17,918 bases of DNA, from positions 1 through 17,918 of the forward strand of contig JAUNXM010000028.1 in NCBI GenBank assembly GCA_030539815.1, in the 5' to 3' direction. This document shows positions 6,176 through 12,315 of this stretch, piece after piece. This DNA comes from Methanobacterium sp. (lineage in GTDB: Archaea; Methanobacteriota; Methanobacteria; Methanobacteriales; Methanobacteriaceae). The notes beneath the pieces are model-generated. The model worked only from the letters and a program-made list of their open reading frames with translations. It was not told the origin of the DNA and made no database searches. The translations under genes and the position numbers were made by a program. The stretch's first letter is position 1. Every line of letters begins with the position of its first letter.

Positions 6176-6655
6176 ATGGAACGAGGCGTTGAGCAAATCT
6201 ATTTATTGTTTTTATATTATTTACTGGTTACATGCGCAGGGATGTTTATTTCTCATCTTTATCTTATTTCACAAATAAATCTAATTGATATAGATTACGG
6301 ATTATTTGCATTTGGTTTGTCGATGGGTGCATTTGTTGGTTTTTTTATATGTATGTTAACGAGTCCGTACTTGTTTAAAAAATATCCATTATTGACTAAT
6401 TTGGAAAAAAACAATTATGGAAAGACTTTGTTTAAACTGTGCATATTGACTAGCTTCTTCATTGGATTATTAACTGCCGCATCTTTGTTATACTACATTT
6501 CGGTTTCATTTGGTTTATCAATACTCAAAGATATCACCTATCAAACCCTTCTTGATGTTTACATAACTGCACCCTTCTTTTTAATCACAATTCCGTTAGC
6601 TATAATGGTTGGTTGCATTATTTACAAATTAATTAGAGAGGTCTTAAAATGGTAA
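6176..6655 (+). CDS. Four-helix integral membrane protein, 159 aa
   Basis: ATG at 6176 after AGGTGGTGAATAAAT. Hydrophobic helices at about 8-30, 38-62, 84-110 and 130-152, with the loop KKYPLLTNLEKNNYGK between helices two and three carrying most of the positive charge. No transporter signature or conserved polar residues inside the helices. It overlaps the next gene by 7 nt. Unrecognised; may be a virion-membrane or host-membrane protein. Confidence 0.75.
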   Translation: MERGVEQIYLLFLYYLLVTCAGMFISHLYLISQINLIDIDYGLFAFGLSMGAFVGFFICMLTSPYLFKKYPLLTNLEKNNYGKTLFKLCILTSFFIGLLTAASLLYYISVSFGLSILKDITYQTLLDVYITAPFFLITIPLAIMVGCIIYKLIREVLKW

Positions 6656-7212
6656 AACTGAAAAATAAAATAGACACAAAAAAAACTGAAAACATAATTA
6701 CGGAAGAATTTTATGATGGCGAATCGTTTAGGATTAGGGAACGGTTGTACCAGTTGCTCACTGAACAAAAAAGAGGAAATATTACAGATTTAACGGTTCA
6801 TATGCGTGGTCCGAAAGGAAAAACAGATAAAATCACGTACAAATTTTCTGAAAAATTAGAACCTGTATATGAATCGTGTACAGAAACCGAACCTTCCCTC
6901 GATGAAACTGAATCCAATGCGTCTCTTCCCCCCTCTACTGATATTTCTTTGTCTGAATACGATATATTTGAAACCGCATTTAAAAATGTTGAATCTATTT
7001 GTAAAAATTTTGTCGAAACTCTTGTTAAAACTAAGTTTTTAGACGGATTATATATTGGTCCTCTTATCTGTGAAAATGAAGTTTTTTTGTTATTTGTTGA
7101 ATCAGAGAATGAATTTAGTTACTCTGTTCCGAAAGACATCCTTTTATGTAACGACAAATGGGTTTCTTTTATAGAAAATGATATATTCGTCGTTGAAGAT
7201 ATTCGTATTTGA
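6649..7212 (+). CDS. Hypothetical two-domain protein, 187 aa
   Basis: ATG at 6649 follows AGAGAGGTCTTAAA and overlaps the upstream membrane protein gene. The N-terminal ~65 residues are basic (RIRERLYQLLTEQKRGN, MRGPKGKTDKITYKF); an acidic Ser/Thr/Glu-rich linker spans about 75-100 (ETEPSLDETESN, PPSTDISLSE); the C-terminal part is beta-like and aromatic (GLYIGPLICENEVFLLFVES). No membrane segment. Last gene before the capsid-like module. Unrecognised. Confidence 0.7.
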   Translation: MVKLKNKIDTKKTENIITEEFYDGESFRIRERLYQLLTEQKRGNITDLTVHMRGPKGKTDKITYKFSEKLEPVYESCTETEPSLDETESNASLPPSTDISLSEYDIFETAFKNVESICKNFVETLVKTKFLDGLYIGPLICENEVFLLFVESENEFSYSVPKDILLCNDKWVSFIENDIFVVEDIRI

Positions 7213-7241
7213 TTTAATCATTTAATTTTCCTATTTATTTT

Positions 7242-7274
7242 TAACTTGCTGGTAACTTGCTTGTAATTTGCTTC
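7242..7274 (+). repeat. Three tandem 11-bp direct repeats
   Basis: TAACTTGCTGG (7242-7252), TAACTTGCTTG (7253-7263) and TAATTTGCTTC (7264-7274) follow each other without spacers. The 11-bp period is close to one DNA turn, so a bound protein would occupy one face of the helix. A fourth related ACTTGCTAACT occurs at about 7413-7423 in the leader. They lie upstream of the capsid-like promoter and may be an activator or repressor array. Confidence 0.6.
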
Positions 7275-7283
7275 TTTTTAATA

Positions 7284-7314
7284 GGGAATTGAGACCGTCG
7301 GTCTCTTTAATCCC
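7284..7314 (+). terminator. Hairpin GAGACC-GTC-GGTCTC with outer GGGA/TCCC arms
   Basis: Perfect 6-bp inverted repeat 7291-7296/7300-7305 with a 3-nt loop, bounded by GGGA (7284-7287) and TCCC (7311-7314). It stands between the operon ending at 7212 and the capsid-like promoter. No long T-run follows, so it may be an RNA processing or protein-binding site instead of a terminator. Confidence 0.45.
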
Positions 7315-7327
7315 CTCATTGATACTC

Positions 7328-7400
7328 TATGTATCACCCGCTATTGTTTTTGGTAGATAAATTTATATATCACCCGTTATATATGACTAATTCGGATTAG
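7328..7400 (+). promoter_or_regulatory. Promoter and leader of the capsid-like genes
   Basis: A 17-bp motif TATGTATCACCCGCTAT (7328-7344) recurs as TATATATCACCCGTTAT (7364-7380), 36 bp apart; the second copy overlaps an A/T-rich TATA box (AAATTTATATAT, about 7359-7370). The expected transcript start is near 7392-7397. A 5-bp hairpin CTAAT-TCGG-ATTAG (7387-7400) lies at or just after it and would cap the 5' end of a highly expressed mRNA. The repeated CACCCG core may be the regulator site. Confidence 0.6.
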
Positions 7401-7453
7401 CATGCCGTCAGCGACTTGCTAACTACCGCATAAAAAAAGGAGTTTGATGAAAT

Positions 7454-7708
7454 ATGGCAGAAGCAACAGATGGCAACATGGCAATGGTCATGTCTTCCGT
7501 AACCTCTATTGTTGCAATGTACATCAGTCTTCTTATTATCAAAGAAGTTGCTGACGTTGCTCAAATTGATGTTACAAATGACACCGTTTTCGGTCCTGTT
7601 TATACAGGTCTCGGTAGTACCGTTAGCACGGTTTTCACAATGCTCGGTTTAGCATTGTTCGTTATGCCCGCCGCTTATATCCTTAGATTGCTTAACTATG
7701 CATTCTAA
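7454..7708 (+). CDS. Candidate major capsid/virion membrane protein, copy 1 (84 aa)
   Basis: ATG at 7454 follows AAAAAAAGGAGTTTGATGAAAT. The protein has two hydrophobic helices (about 10-29 and 57-80) joined by a polar loop rich in Asp, Thr and Gly; the end is PAAYILRLLNYAF. Small, very hydrophobic, two-helix proteins encoded by tandem paralogous genes with a dedicated strong promoter and terminator are the pattern of major capsid proteins of spindle-shaped archaeal viruses (SSV VP1/VP3, His1). There is no class III signal peptide for archaeal pilins. The topology and duplication are seen; the capsid role is inferred. A holin-like or pore protein is an alternative. Confidence 0.75.
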   Translation: MAEATDGNMAMVMSSVTSIVAMYISLLIIKEVADVAQIDVTNDTVFGPVYTGLGSTVSTVFTMLGLALFVMPAAYILRLLNYAF

Positions 7709-7810
7709 AATCGGTAGCAAATAAGAAATAAGATTTAATTTAAATCCCATTTCATTCCATTTATTACTAAAATACTTTAATTAACCTTAAATAATTCAGG
7801 AGAAATAATT

Positions 7811-8062
7811 ATGGCAGAAGCAACAGATGGCAACATGGCAATGGTCATGTCTTCCGTAACCTCTATTGTCGCTATGTATATCAGTTTACTGATTATTAAA
7901 TCCGTCTCGGATGTAGCAGACATTCCCGCAAATGATACTACGTTTTATCCCATTTTCCAAGGCTTGGGTAGTACGGTTAATACAGTTTTCACAATGCTCG
8001 GTTTGGCATTGTTCGTTATGCCTGCCGCCTATATTCTTAGATTGCTTAACTATGCATTCTAA
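7811..8062 (+). CDS. Candidate major capsid/virion membrane protein, copy 2 (83 aa)
   Basis: Paralogue of the gene at 7454, with ATG at 7811 after CAGGAGAAATAATT. The first 30 residues and the last 25 are identical to copy 1; the loop and the start of helix 2 differ (SVSDVADIP-ANDTTF versus EVADVAQIDVTNDTVF) and one residue is missing. At DNA level the first 59 nt are identical, after which synonymous changes appear suddenly; the last 78 nt differ at only 4 positions. This mosaic suggests recent gene conversion of the ends or strong constraint on them. A strong hairpin terminator follows directly. Confidence 0.75.
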   Translation: MAEATDGNMAMVMSSVTSIVAMYISLLIIKSVSDVADIPANDTTFYPIFQGLGSTVNTVFTMLGLALFVMPAAYILRLLNYAF

Positions 8063-8075
8063 AAAAGCGTAACAC

Positions 8076-8116
8076 AGAGGGATTTGTTCCCTCTTCCTTC
8101 TTTTTTTATTTTTTTC
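8076..8116 (+). terminator. Strong intrinsic-type terminator after capsid-like genes
   Basis: AGAGGGA (8076-8082) and TCCCTCT (8088-8094) form a perfect 7-bp stem with loop TTTGT, followed by a long T-rich tract (CTTCTTTTTTTATTTTTTT, about 8098-8116). It is the most canonical terminator in the window. Confidence 0.8.
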
Positions 8117-8232
8117 GATGCGATTCTTCTCTTTTGCTATTTCTTTTGGAATTGTCGCAACAAAAATTATATTTCCAAATAATCACTATCTAAAACCTCA
8201 CCTCTATTTGTCAATTATTTAATAAAAAGGAG

Positions 8233-8274
8233 AATTAGATGGAAAGCGGCTAGGGAACATCTTTCCATCTGATT
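8233..8274. promoter_or_regulatory. 14-bp hairpin covering a start codon
   Basis: Arms 8233-8246 and 8261-8274 pair over 14 bp (AGATGGAAAG/CTTTCCATCT perfectly, then one G-U and three A-T pairs) around a 14-nt loop. Both sides are followed by T-rich sequence on their own strand (GATTTTTG on plus, CTCCTTTTTATT on minus), so a bidirectional terminator is possible. On the plus strand it would also hide the ATG at 8239. Confidence 0.55.
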
Positions 8275-8379
8275 TTTGTTGCTCTATTGTTTAGAGGTGG
8301 TATTGGACATTTCACACAAACGTTTTTAGATGCGTCATCAAGTTACGCATGTCTGCATTTACAGTATTGGGTGTCATAA
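8239..8379 (+). CDS. Possible 46-aa gene with in-frame TAG (pyrrolysine codon?)
   Basis: ATG at 8239 follows AAAAAGGAGAATTAG, one of the better ribosome binding sites in the window. The frame reads MESG, then TAG at 8251-8253, then 41 open codons (GTSFHLIFVALLFRGGIGHF onward) to TAA at 8377-8379. If TAG is decoded as pyrrolysine, the product is a small protein with a short hydrophobic segment. The TAG lies in the loop of a 14-bp hairpin that also contains the start codon. If TAG is a stop, the gene is a four-codon leader. Low confidence. Confidence 0.25.
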
Positions 8380-8454
8380 TATGTAATCCGCAGACGTAAA
8401 TCTAACAAGTACATTCTTTTATTTAAAATTAATGCTTGTGTGTTGTTTTTCCTA

Positions 8455-8676
8455 TTATCTCGGCGGTTTTAAATATTGCCTAATTGCATATTGCGAGGAA
8501 TTAGGATTATGCAGTAAAATATAGAACTGGCCTGCCCGTTTCCCTCTATCTCCTGCATACATCAACGGCGCATCATTCGGGTTATCTTTTACTGAAACAT
8601 ACCCTCTTTCAAGGGATGTATCTGTTACGGTCCATCCTCTTTTTTTTGCTTCTTTGTAATTTTTTGGAAGTTTCAT
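8455..8676 (-). CDS. Hypothetical basic protein, 73 aa
   Basis: The ATG at 8676 (MKLPKNYKEAKKRGW) is preferred since AAAGTGAAAAC precedes it; an in-frame ATG at 8694 (MKESEN...) is also possible with a weaker AGAGAA site. The protein is basic, with KRGWTVTDTSLERGYVSVK and YAGDRGKRAGQFYILLHNPN segments that look like a small beta-rich nucleic-acid or RNA-binding domain. Unrecognised. It is the second gene of the only minus-strand unit, transcribed from P4 towards the capsid genes. Confidence 0.65.
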   Translation of the reverse strand: MKLPKNYKEAKKRGWTVTDTSLERGYVSVKDNPNDAPLMYAGDRGKRAGQFYILLHNPNSSQYAIRQYLKPPR

Positions 8677-8703
8677 GTTTTCACTTTCTTTCATTTCTCT
8701 TTA

Positions 8704-8829
8704 TTACATCTGCGCATCTGCCCATTCTCTAAAATTGTCGATTGCTTCATCAATAGATTTGATATTGGATTCATATCTCTTCATAGCGATGTTCTCATAA
8801 TCATCAATTGTCATTTCTGTCATATTCAT
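8704..8829 (-). CDS. Small helical acidic protein, 41 aa
   Basis: Minus-strand ATG at 8829 follows AAAAGAGGAA; the TAA is at 8706-8704. The sequence (MNMTEMTIDDYENIAMKRYE, then SNIKSIDEAIDNFREW) is an amphipathic acidic helix. It lies immediately downstream of the minus-strand copy of the conserved promoter with a clear ribosome binding site, so although very short it is probably translated. Function unknown. Confidence 0.6.
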   Translation of the reverse strand: MNMTEMTIDDYENIAMKRYESNIKSIDEAIDNFREWADAQM

Positions 8830-8874
8830 TTCCTCTTTTGTTGTATGTTATTATATCTTAATACTACTTATGTC

Positions 8875-8935
8875 TTATCCCGTCTTTCGACAATACATAA
8901 TACTCCTCACTGGTATAAATAGTTGACGCTAAAAT
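8875..8935 (-). promoter_or_regulatory. Minus-strand copy of the conserved promoter (P4)
   Basis: Read on the minus strand it gives CTATTTATACCAGTGAGGAG, then TATTATGTATTGTCGAAAGACGG. The TATA box and the TATTATGTATTGTCG start region match P1-P3, and the small hairpin is kept as GTC-GAAA-GAC, with the loop changed from GTAA to GAAA, both GNRA. The constant translation leader is absent; the gene start is about 50 nt further on. Confidence 0.75.
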
Positions 8936-8951
8936 AGGCTTTGTAAAAAAA

Positions 8952-8986
8952 GATACAATTATATACGTGTAGACACAGTTTGTATC
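8952..8986 (+). promoter_or_regulatory. Palindromic operator-like site over a TATA box
   Basis: GATACAA (8952-8958) and TTGTATC (8980-8986) are a perfect 7-bp inverted repeat; a second palindrome GTGTAGACAC (8967-8976) lies inside, as does a TATA-like AATTATATA (8957-8965). A second TATA-like run is at 8994-9007. A dimeric regulator bound here would control the operon starting at 9032; the HTH protein encoded at 9444 in that same operon is a natural candidate (inference). Confidence 0.5.
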
Positions 8987-9031
8987 ATTGCAAATATATT
9001 TTATATAACATGATAAATAGGAATGATATAC

Positions 9032-9430
9032 ATGGAATTAGATTCTAAAACAATTTTCTACATCATAACTGCAATATTGGCTCTTGTTTCAATCGGTGCT
9101 CCGTGGATTGGTTTACCCTCTTATGTGTCTCTGCTTTCTTTGGGAATCTTGCTTCTGTTTGGTATTTTTTATATTATTAAACAAGATAACTTTTCTGCTT
9201 TCTCCTTCAAAATGAAAGCATTGATGGTTTGGACTTTGCTCACATCTGGTATTACAGCTATTTTAGTTTTCGGCATTTCTTTCGGCCTGATTGAGGATAC
9301 ACGTAACTATTTCACGATTGCAGGATTTGGTATTGGTACTACTACCGTCATGTTAGCAATTTCTGGTGCTATTTCTTTGGGTAGTTTCCTCATTCTCCGC
9401 TTAACTGCAATTTATGAAGGCTATAACTGA
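9032..9430 (+). CDS. Four-helix membrane protein, 132 aa
   Basis: ATG at 9032 has AGGAATGAT 8-12 nt upstream, and is preferred over the in-frame ATG at 9023. Hydrophobic helices at about 8-24, 31-49, 62-85 and 96-123, Gly- and Thr-rich in the last two (GFGIGTTTVMLAISGAISLG). No conserved transport motif. First gene of a seven-gene run with mostly overlapping or abutting genes; a virion-membrane or assembly protein is plausible from context. Confidence 0.75.
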   Translation: MELDSKTIFYIITAILALVSIGAPWIGLPSYVSLLSLGILLLFGIFYIIKQDNFSAFSFKMKALMVWTLLTSGITAILVFGISFGLIEDTRNYFTIAGFGIGTTTVMLAISGAISLGSFLILRLTAIYEGYN

Positions 9431-9443
9431 TGGATGATTAACT

Positions 9444-9674
9444 ATGGACTCTTTAAGAAAAAAGAAAAAATTAATTTCGGATTCTGATTTTAGATATCAT
9501 TATTTAATTTGCAAATCTGATGAATTATTGGGTAAAAAGGTATCTAATGACGAAATTATTAATGAAATGGGAATAAGCAGAGCAACATTTTATCGGAAAA
9601 AGAAAAGATTATGTTCAGAAGAGGGATTAATAAATGAATTCGACGGCAATTCAGAAATCAAAGACGAAACCTAA
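9444..9674 (+). CDS. Helix-turn-helix DNA-binding regulator, 76 aa
   Basis: ATG at 9444 after GGATGATTAACT. Residues 33-55 (VSNDEIINEMGISRATFYRK) form a textbook HTH with the turn at MGIS and a recognition helix RATFYRKKKRL, as in resolvase-tail and TetR-type regulators; the N-terminus is very basic (RKKKKL). It likely binds DNA as a regulator of its own operon, perhaps at the palindrome 8952-8986. The 3' end overlaps the next gene by 41 nt. Confidence 0.75.
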   Translation: MDSLRKKKKLISDSDFRYHYLICKSDELLGKKVSNDEIINEMGISRATFYRKKKRLCSEEGLINEFDGNSEIKDET

Positions 9675-10113
9675 TATTTCATCTCAAAAGTTTATTTTAA
9701 AATTGCTGATGTCAAAATATTTGAATCCGTTCATGACGTTTTTCACTGCAATTTCTATATTGGTTGCATATTGCATCTTGGTAAAATTAGGCGATGTAGT
9801 TGACCTTGTCGGCTTTTTGTCTCTCCTTAAAAGTTCATTTATCTTATTTCTGTTTATGGGATTAGCTCAATTATCTCAATCATTATTTCCCTATTATCAC
9901 AATGAAGGTTTCAATAAACTGTTTAACGGTCTCTGTACATTCTGTACGGTGGGGGCAGTCTATTTTATTTTTGAAAACATATTTAATATAATTGGTGCGA
10001 CGTCTCTGTTTATGATTTCCTGTATATCTTGCTTTTTGATAGGGGTTTCTTATTTTGTTTATGTCCGTATTAGATATGGTTCCTATTTTGAAAAGGATGG
10101 CGATATACAATGA
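9634..10113 (+). CDS. Four-helix membrane protein, 159 aa
   Basis: ATG at 9634 follows AGAGGGATTAATAA, inside the end of the HTH gene. A basic 30-residue N-terminus precedes hydrophobic helices at about 32-50, 56-82, 95-113 and 121-145. Several cysteines (CTFC, CISC) lie within helices. Its stop overlaps the next ATG (ATGA). Unrecognised; same general build as the proteins at 6176 and 9032. Confidence 0.75.
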   Translation: MNSTAIQKSKTKPNISSQKFILKLLMSKYLNPFMTFFTAISILVAYCILVKLGDVVDLVGFLSLLKSSFILFLFMGLAQLSQSLFPYYHNEGFNKLFNGLCTFCTVGAVYFIFENIFNIIGATSLFMISCISCFLIGVSYFVYVRIRYGSYFEKDGDIQ

Positions 10114-10667
10114 ATTTTTTTAAGAAAAACACATCGGAATCTGAACCCGACCTTTTAGATAAATCTGATGAGCTTTTAAAAGAGCAGGAAGAAATGAAGC
10201 GTCAAAAAATTGAAATGAATCGATTAAAGTTAGAATCATTCGGTACTATAATCGATGGTGGCCGTGTTGCAACCGCAGAACAGAGGCGCAAACGCATTAA
10301 AAATTGGGAACTTGTCCGTAAAATCGCTAAATTCGGAATTTTATTAGGCATTTTTTTGGTTTATGTAATAAACAGCAATTTCGGAACTAAGGTAATTTTA
10401 GGTTGTATTGGTATAATCGCTTTAAGCATTATCATGATTAATCTCAATATGACGTCTCAAATGCGGGAAGAGTATCAAAAACAAAAAGAAAGTGAGATGC
10501 GAGATAAATTTGGTATTACCGACCCTAACAAAATTGCAACTCAAATGTTAAGTCAATCAAACGACTTTTTTAATAACCCATCCTTATTAAAAGAAAAGGA
10601 GAATGAACCTAATGGATTTGAATTTGAATCAGCAAACAGAACCACCGAAGACAAAGAAAGAGATTGA
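10110..10667 (+). CDS. Coiled-coil/two-helix membrane protein, 185 aa
   Basis: Starts in an ATGA overlap with the upstream gene. Residues 17-43 form an acidic/basic coiled coil (DKSDELLKEQEEMKRQKIEM), followed by a basic stretch (EQRRKRIKNWELVRK), two hydrophobic helices at about 73-88 and 92-111, and a second charged helix and an acidic, Asn-rich tail. It resembles an enlarged version of the 3169/3518 proteins with the coiled coil on the other side. Possibly a membrane-anchored scaffold for virion assembly (inference). Confidence 0.7.
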   Translation: MNFFKKNTSESEPDLLDKSDELLKEQEEMKRQKIEMNRLKLESFGTIIDGGRVATAEQRRKRIKNWELVRKIAKFGILLGIFLVYVINSNFGTKVILGCIGIIALSIIMINLNMTSQMREEYQKQKESEMRDKFGITDPNKIATQMLSQSNDFFNNPSLLKEKENEPNGFEFESANRTTEDKERD

Positions 10668-10887
10668 AAATGAAATCAATGGAAACATTCAATTTATTCT
10701 CCAAAATATTGAATCATATCCAGAAGACATTCAAAAAGAATATTTAAACCTGATTGATATCAAAAAAAGGTTAGATGAATCTCTATCTAATACTAATAGT
10801 TCTAAATACGAACAAGTAAAACTTGTCAATAAAATGATTAAATCCAAGGTCCGAATAGAAAAATTAAGAAATAAATATGAAAGGTGA
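10612..10887 (+). CDS. Helical coiled-coil protein, 91 aa
   Basis: ATG at 10612 lies 10 nt after GGAG (10598-10601); the in-frame ATG at 10603 is too close to that site. It overlaps the previous gene by 56 nt. The protein is wholly helical and charged (KTKKEIENEINGNIQFILQN, then VNKMIKSKVRIEKLRNKYER) with no membrane segment. Its last codons hold the AAAGGTGAATCTA site for the next gene. Unrecognised. Confidence 0.65.
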   Translation: MDLNLNQQTEPPKTKKEIENEINGNIQFILQNIESYPEDIQKEYLNLIDIKKRLDESLSNTNSSKYEQVKLVNKMIKSKVRIEKLRNKYER

Positions 10888-10892
10888 ATCTA

Positions 10893-11471
10893 ATGAGTCT
10901 TTCAGATGATGATTACAGGCAACTTCAAGATGCATTGGAAACAGATGTTTGGGGTCGTCCTGTTCAAATTGCAAATTCTCTTCAAATCCAAAGCAACGAA
11001 GTTGATTATACTGATGAGGTCTTGAAATTTGATAAAGATTTATACAAAAATTCTTTTGAAAACGAATTTGAACGGGGGTTAACTAATTCAAAAATGCCCC
11101 CTTCTGTGCGTAGTAAATTAAAGGAGTTTTATAAAATTGCAACTTCTGACGACATTGTTCTAGGAAATTATACGCCCTATGAAGCTAAAATGTATCTCTT
11201 GGAATTAGAATTGCGGTTAGAACGGGAAAAGACACGATTACGAGGCATTGACATGTTAGCTGTTGTAACAGGTGCCTGGGACTCCGAAGCTGACCAGATA
11301 TGTTTAGCCGCCAAAACGAGAATAAATCGTTCTATCGGTGGTTTTGAAAGGATTTCGCAGATTACACAGCGGACCTATTCCAAATCTGACAATCTTAATG
11401 AGGATAAAATTAGCAATGGTGAAAAAGATAAGCAAAGTTTATGGGGGAAAATAAGAAATGGCAGAAATTGA
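10893..11471 (+). CDS. Hypothetical soluble protein, 192 aa
   Basis: ATG at 10893 is chosen since AAAGGTGAATCTA precedes it; a GTG at 10884 is in frame but lies inside that site. Acidic N-terminus (MSLSDDDYRQLQDALETDVW), a central helical region with a long amphipathic helix (YEAKMYLLELELRLEREKTR), then a conserved-looking VVTGAWDSEADQICLAAKTR stretch and a polar tail. No membrane helix. Unrecognised; overlaps the next gene by 14 nt. Probably part of the assembly module. Confidence 0.7.
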   Translation: MSLSDDDYRQLQDALETDVWGRPVQIANSLQIQSNEVDYTDEVLKFDKDLYKNSFENEFERGLTNSKMPPSVRSKLKEFYKIATSDDIVLGNYTPYEAKMYLLELELRLEREKTRLRGIDMLAVVTGAWDSEADQICLAAKTRINRSIGGFERISQITQRTYSKSDNLNEDKISNGEKDKQSLWGKIRNGRN

Positions 11472-12204
11472 TGATTTTATCAAAAAATTAAAAATAGCAG
11501 TAAAAGACGGTCATTACATTGCACTTATCCACAAAGAAGATGGGACGGTGGAATTCAAAATATTGAAACAGGACATTTTCGTTCCCGAACGACTGATTGA
11601 GGTTAATCAGAAGAAAGGTTTCTCTGTGGAAGGTCGGGATAACCAAATTTATATTATGCCAAAAGGTGAAGAGGTAGAGCTTGCCTTTAACGGTCGTGTC
11701 CGTGTCATCAATTATATTGAGGGTTATATTCAGGCCATCAAGGCCAAAGATGCAGACAGTTTTCATAAACTGATGGATGTGGTTGGAAAATACAACATTC
11801 CGAACGGCACTTCTCTTCCGATTCTTCTTTTTGATGCTATTGATGTCGATAAATCCGTAGAATGGAATTTAGATAGAGTCAATTGCGGATTAACAGAAGA
11901 TAACGGCTTTTCTGTTGATTATACGGTTGACGAGATGGAAAATTACATGGCCTTAAAGAGAGAATTAATTGAAACCAGACCAAGCGTATTCAAAGATGTC
12001 AAACAGCTCATTTTACATATCCAAGAAAACGCTTCAATCATTGTTCAAAATTTGATTGCGAGATATCTCTACATCGAAGCCGAAAAGAGGGGTCAGGGGG
12101 TTCTTGGTCAAATCCTAAGCAACAAGAAAACAGCAACCATTATCATGGTTATCGCTATTGCAATTGTGTTAATTTTATCCCAAGTTAAACCATTGGTAGG
12201 CTGA
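11458..12204 (+). CDS. C-terminally membrane-anchored protein, 248 aa
   Basis: ATG at 11458 after GGGGGAAAATAAGAA. About 215 residues of soluble domain (beta-like N-terminal half, VEFKILKQDIFVPERLIEV, IYIMPKGEEVEL; helical second half) are followed by a basic SNKKT and one hydrophobic helix at about 226-243 (ATIIMVIAIAIVLILS). This is a tail-anchored topology with the large domain in the cytoplasm, or facing the virion interior. Last gene of the 9032 operon; a T-rich run follows. A minor virion or matrix-like protein is plausible; the family is not recognised. Confidence 0.7.
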   Translation: MAEIDDFIKKLKIAVKDGHYIALIHKEDGTVEFKILKQDIFVPERLIEVNQKKGFSVEGRDNQIYIMPKGEEVELAFNGRVRVINYIEGYIQAIKAKDADSFHKLMDVVGKYNIPNGTSLPILLFDAIDVDKSVEWNLDRVNCGLTEDNGFSVDYTVDEMENYMALKRELIETRPSVFKDVKQLILHIQENASIIVQNLIARYLYIEAEKRGQGVLGQILSNKKTATIIMVIAIAIVLILSQVKPLVG

Positions 12205-12214
12205 TTATAGCTTA

Positions 12215-12226
12215 CCTTTATTTTTT
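12215..12226 (+). terminator. T-rich terminator
   Basis: CCTTTATTTTTTG about 12 nt after the stop of the 11458 gene, without a stem. Typical archaeal T-tract termination signal at an operon end. Confidence 0.45.
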
Positions 12227-12269
12227 GAAGTGATATATTATGTAGAAAATTATACGGAAAATATATGAG

Positions 12270-12315
12270 GCCCTTGATGTACCTACTGAAATAGATACAT
12301 CTACTTTCCTAGGGC
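12270..12315 (+). promoter_or_regulatory. Nested inverted repeat near the start of the 12240/12378 gene
   Basis: GCCCT (12270-12274) pairs with AGGGC (12311-12315), and inside it GATGTA (12276-12281) pairs with TACATC (12296-12301). The stem lies 27-72 nt after the ATG-TAG at 12240 and upstream of the ATG at 12378. It could be a leader hairpin, or a structure inside a coding region. Confidence 0.45.

Larger units (their letters stand above)
8117..8454. other. Structured intergenic region between convergent units
   Basis: About 340 bp between the capsid terminator and the end of the minus-strand genes. It holds a possible short gene with an in-frame TAG (8239-8379) and three inverted repeats: 8233-8246/8261-8274 (14 bp with one G-U), ATGCGT/ACGCAT (8330-8335/8345-8350) and GTCTGC/GCAGAC (8351-8356/8390-8395, extended by TAC/GTA inside). 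A possible TATA box (AAAAATTATATTT) is at about 8162-8174. It could encode a structured RNA, act as a bidirectional terminator, or contain an origin/packaging site. Confidence 0.45.

Noticed and set aside
8118..8222. 34-codon frame starting ATG 8118 (MRFFSFAISFGIVATK...)
   Set aside because: It begins directly in the T-tract of the capsid terminator and has no ribosome binding site.
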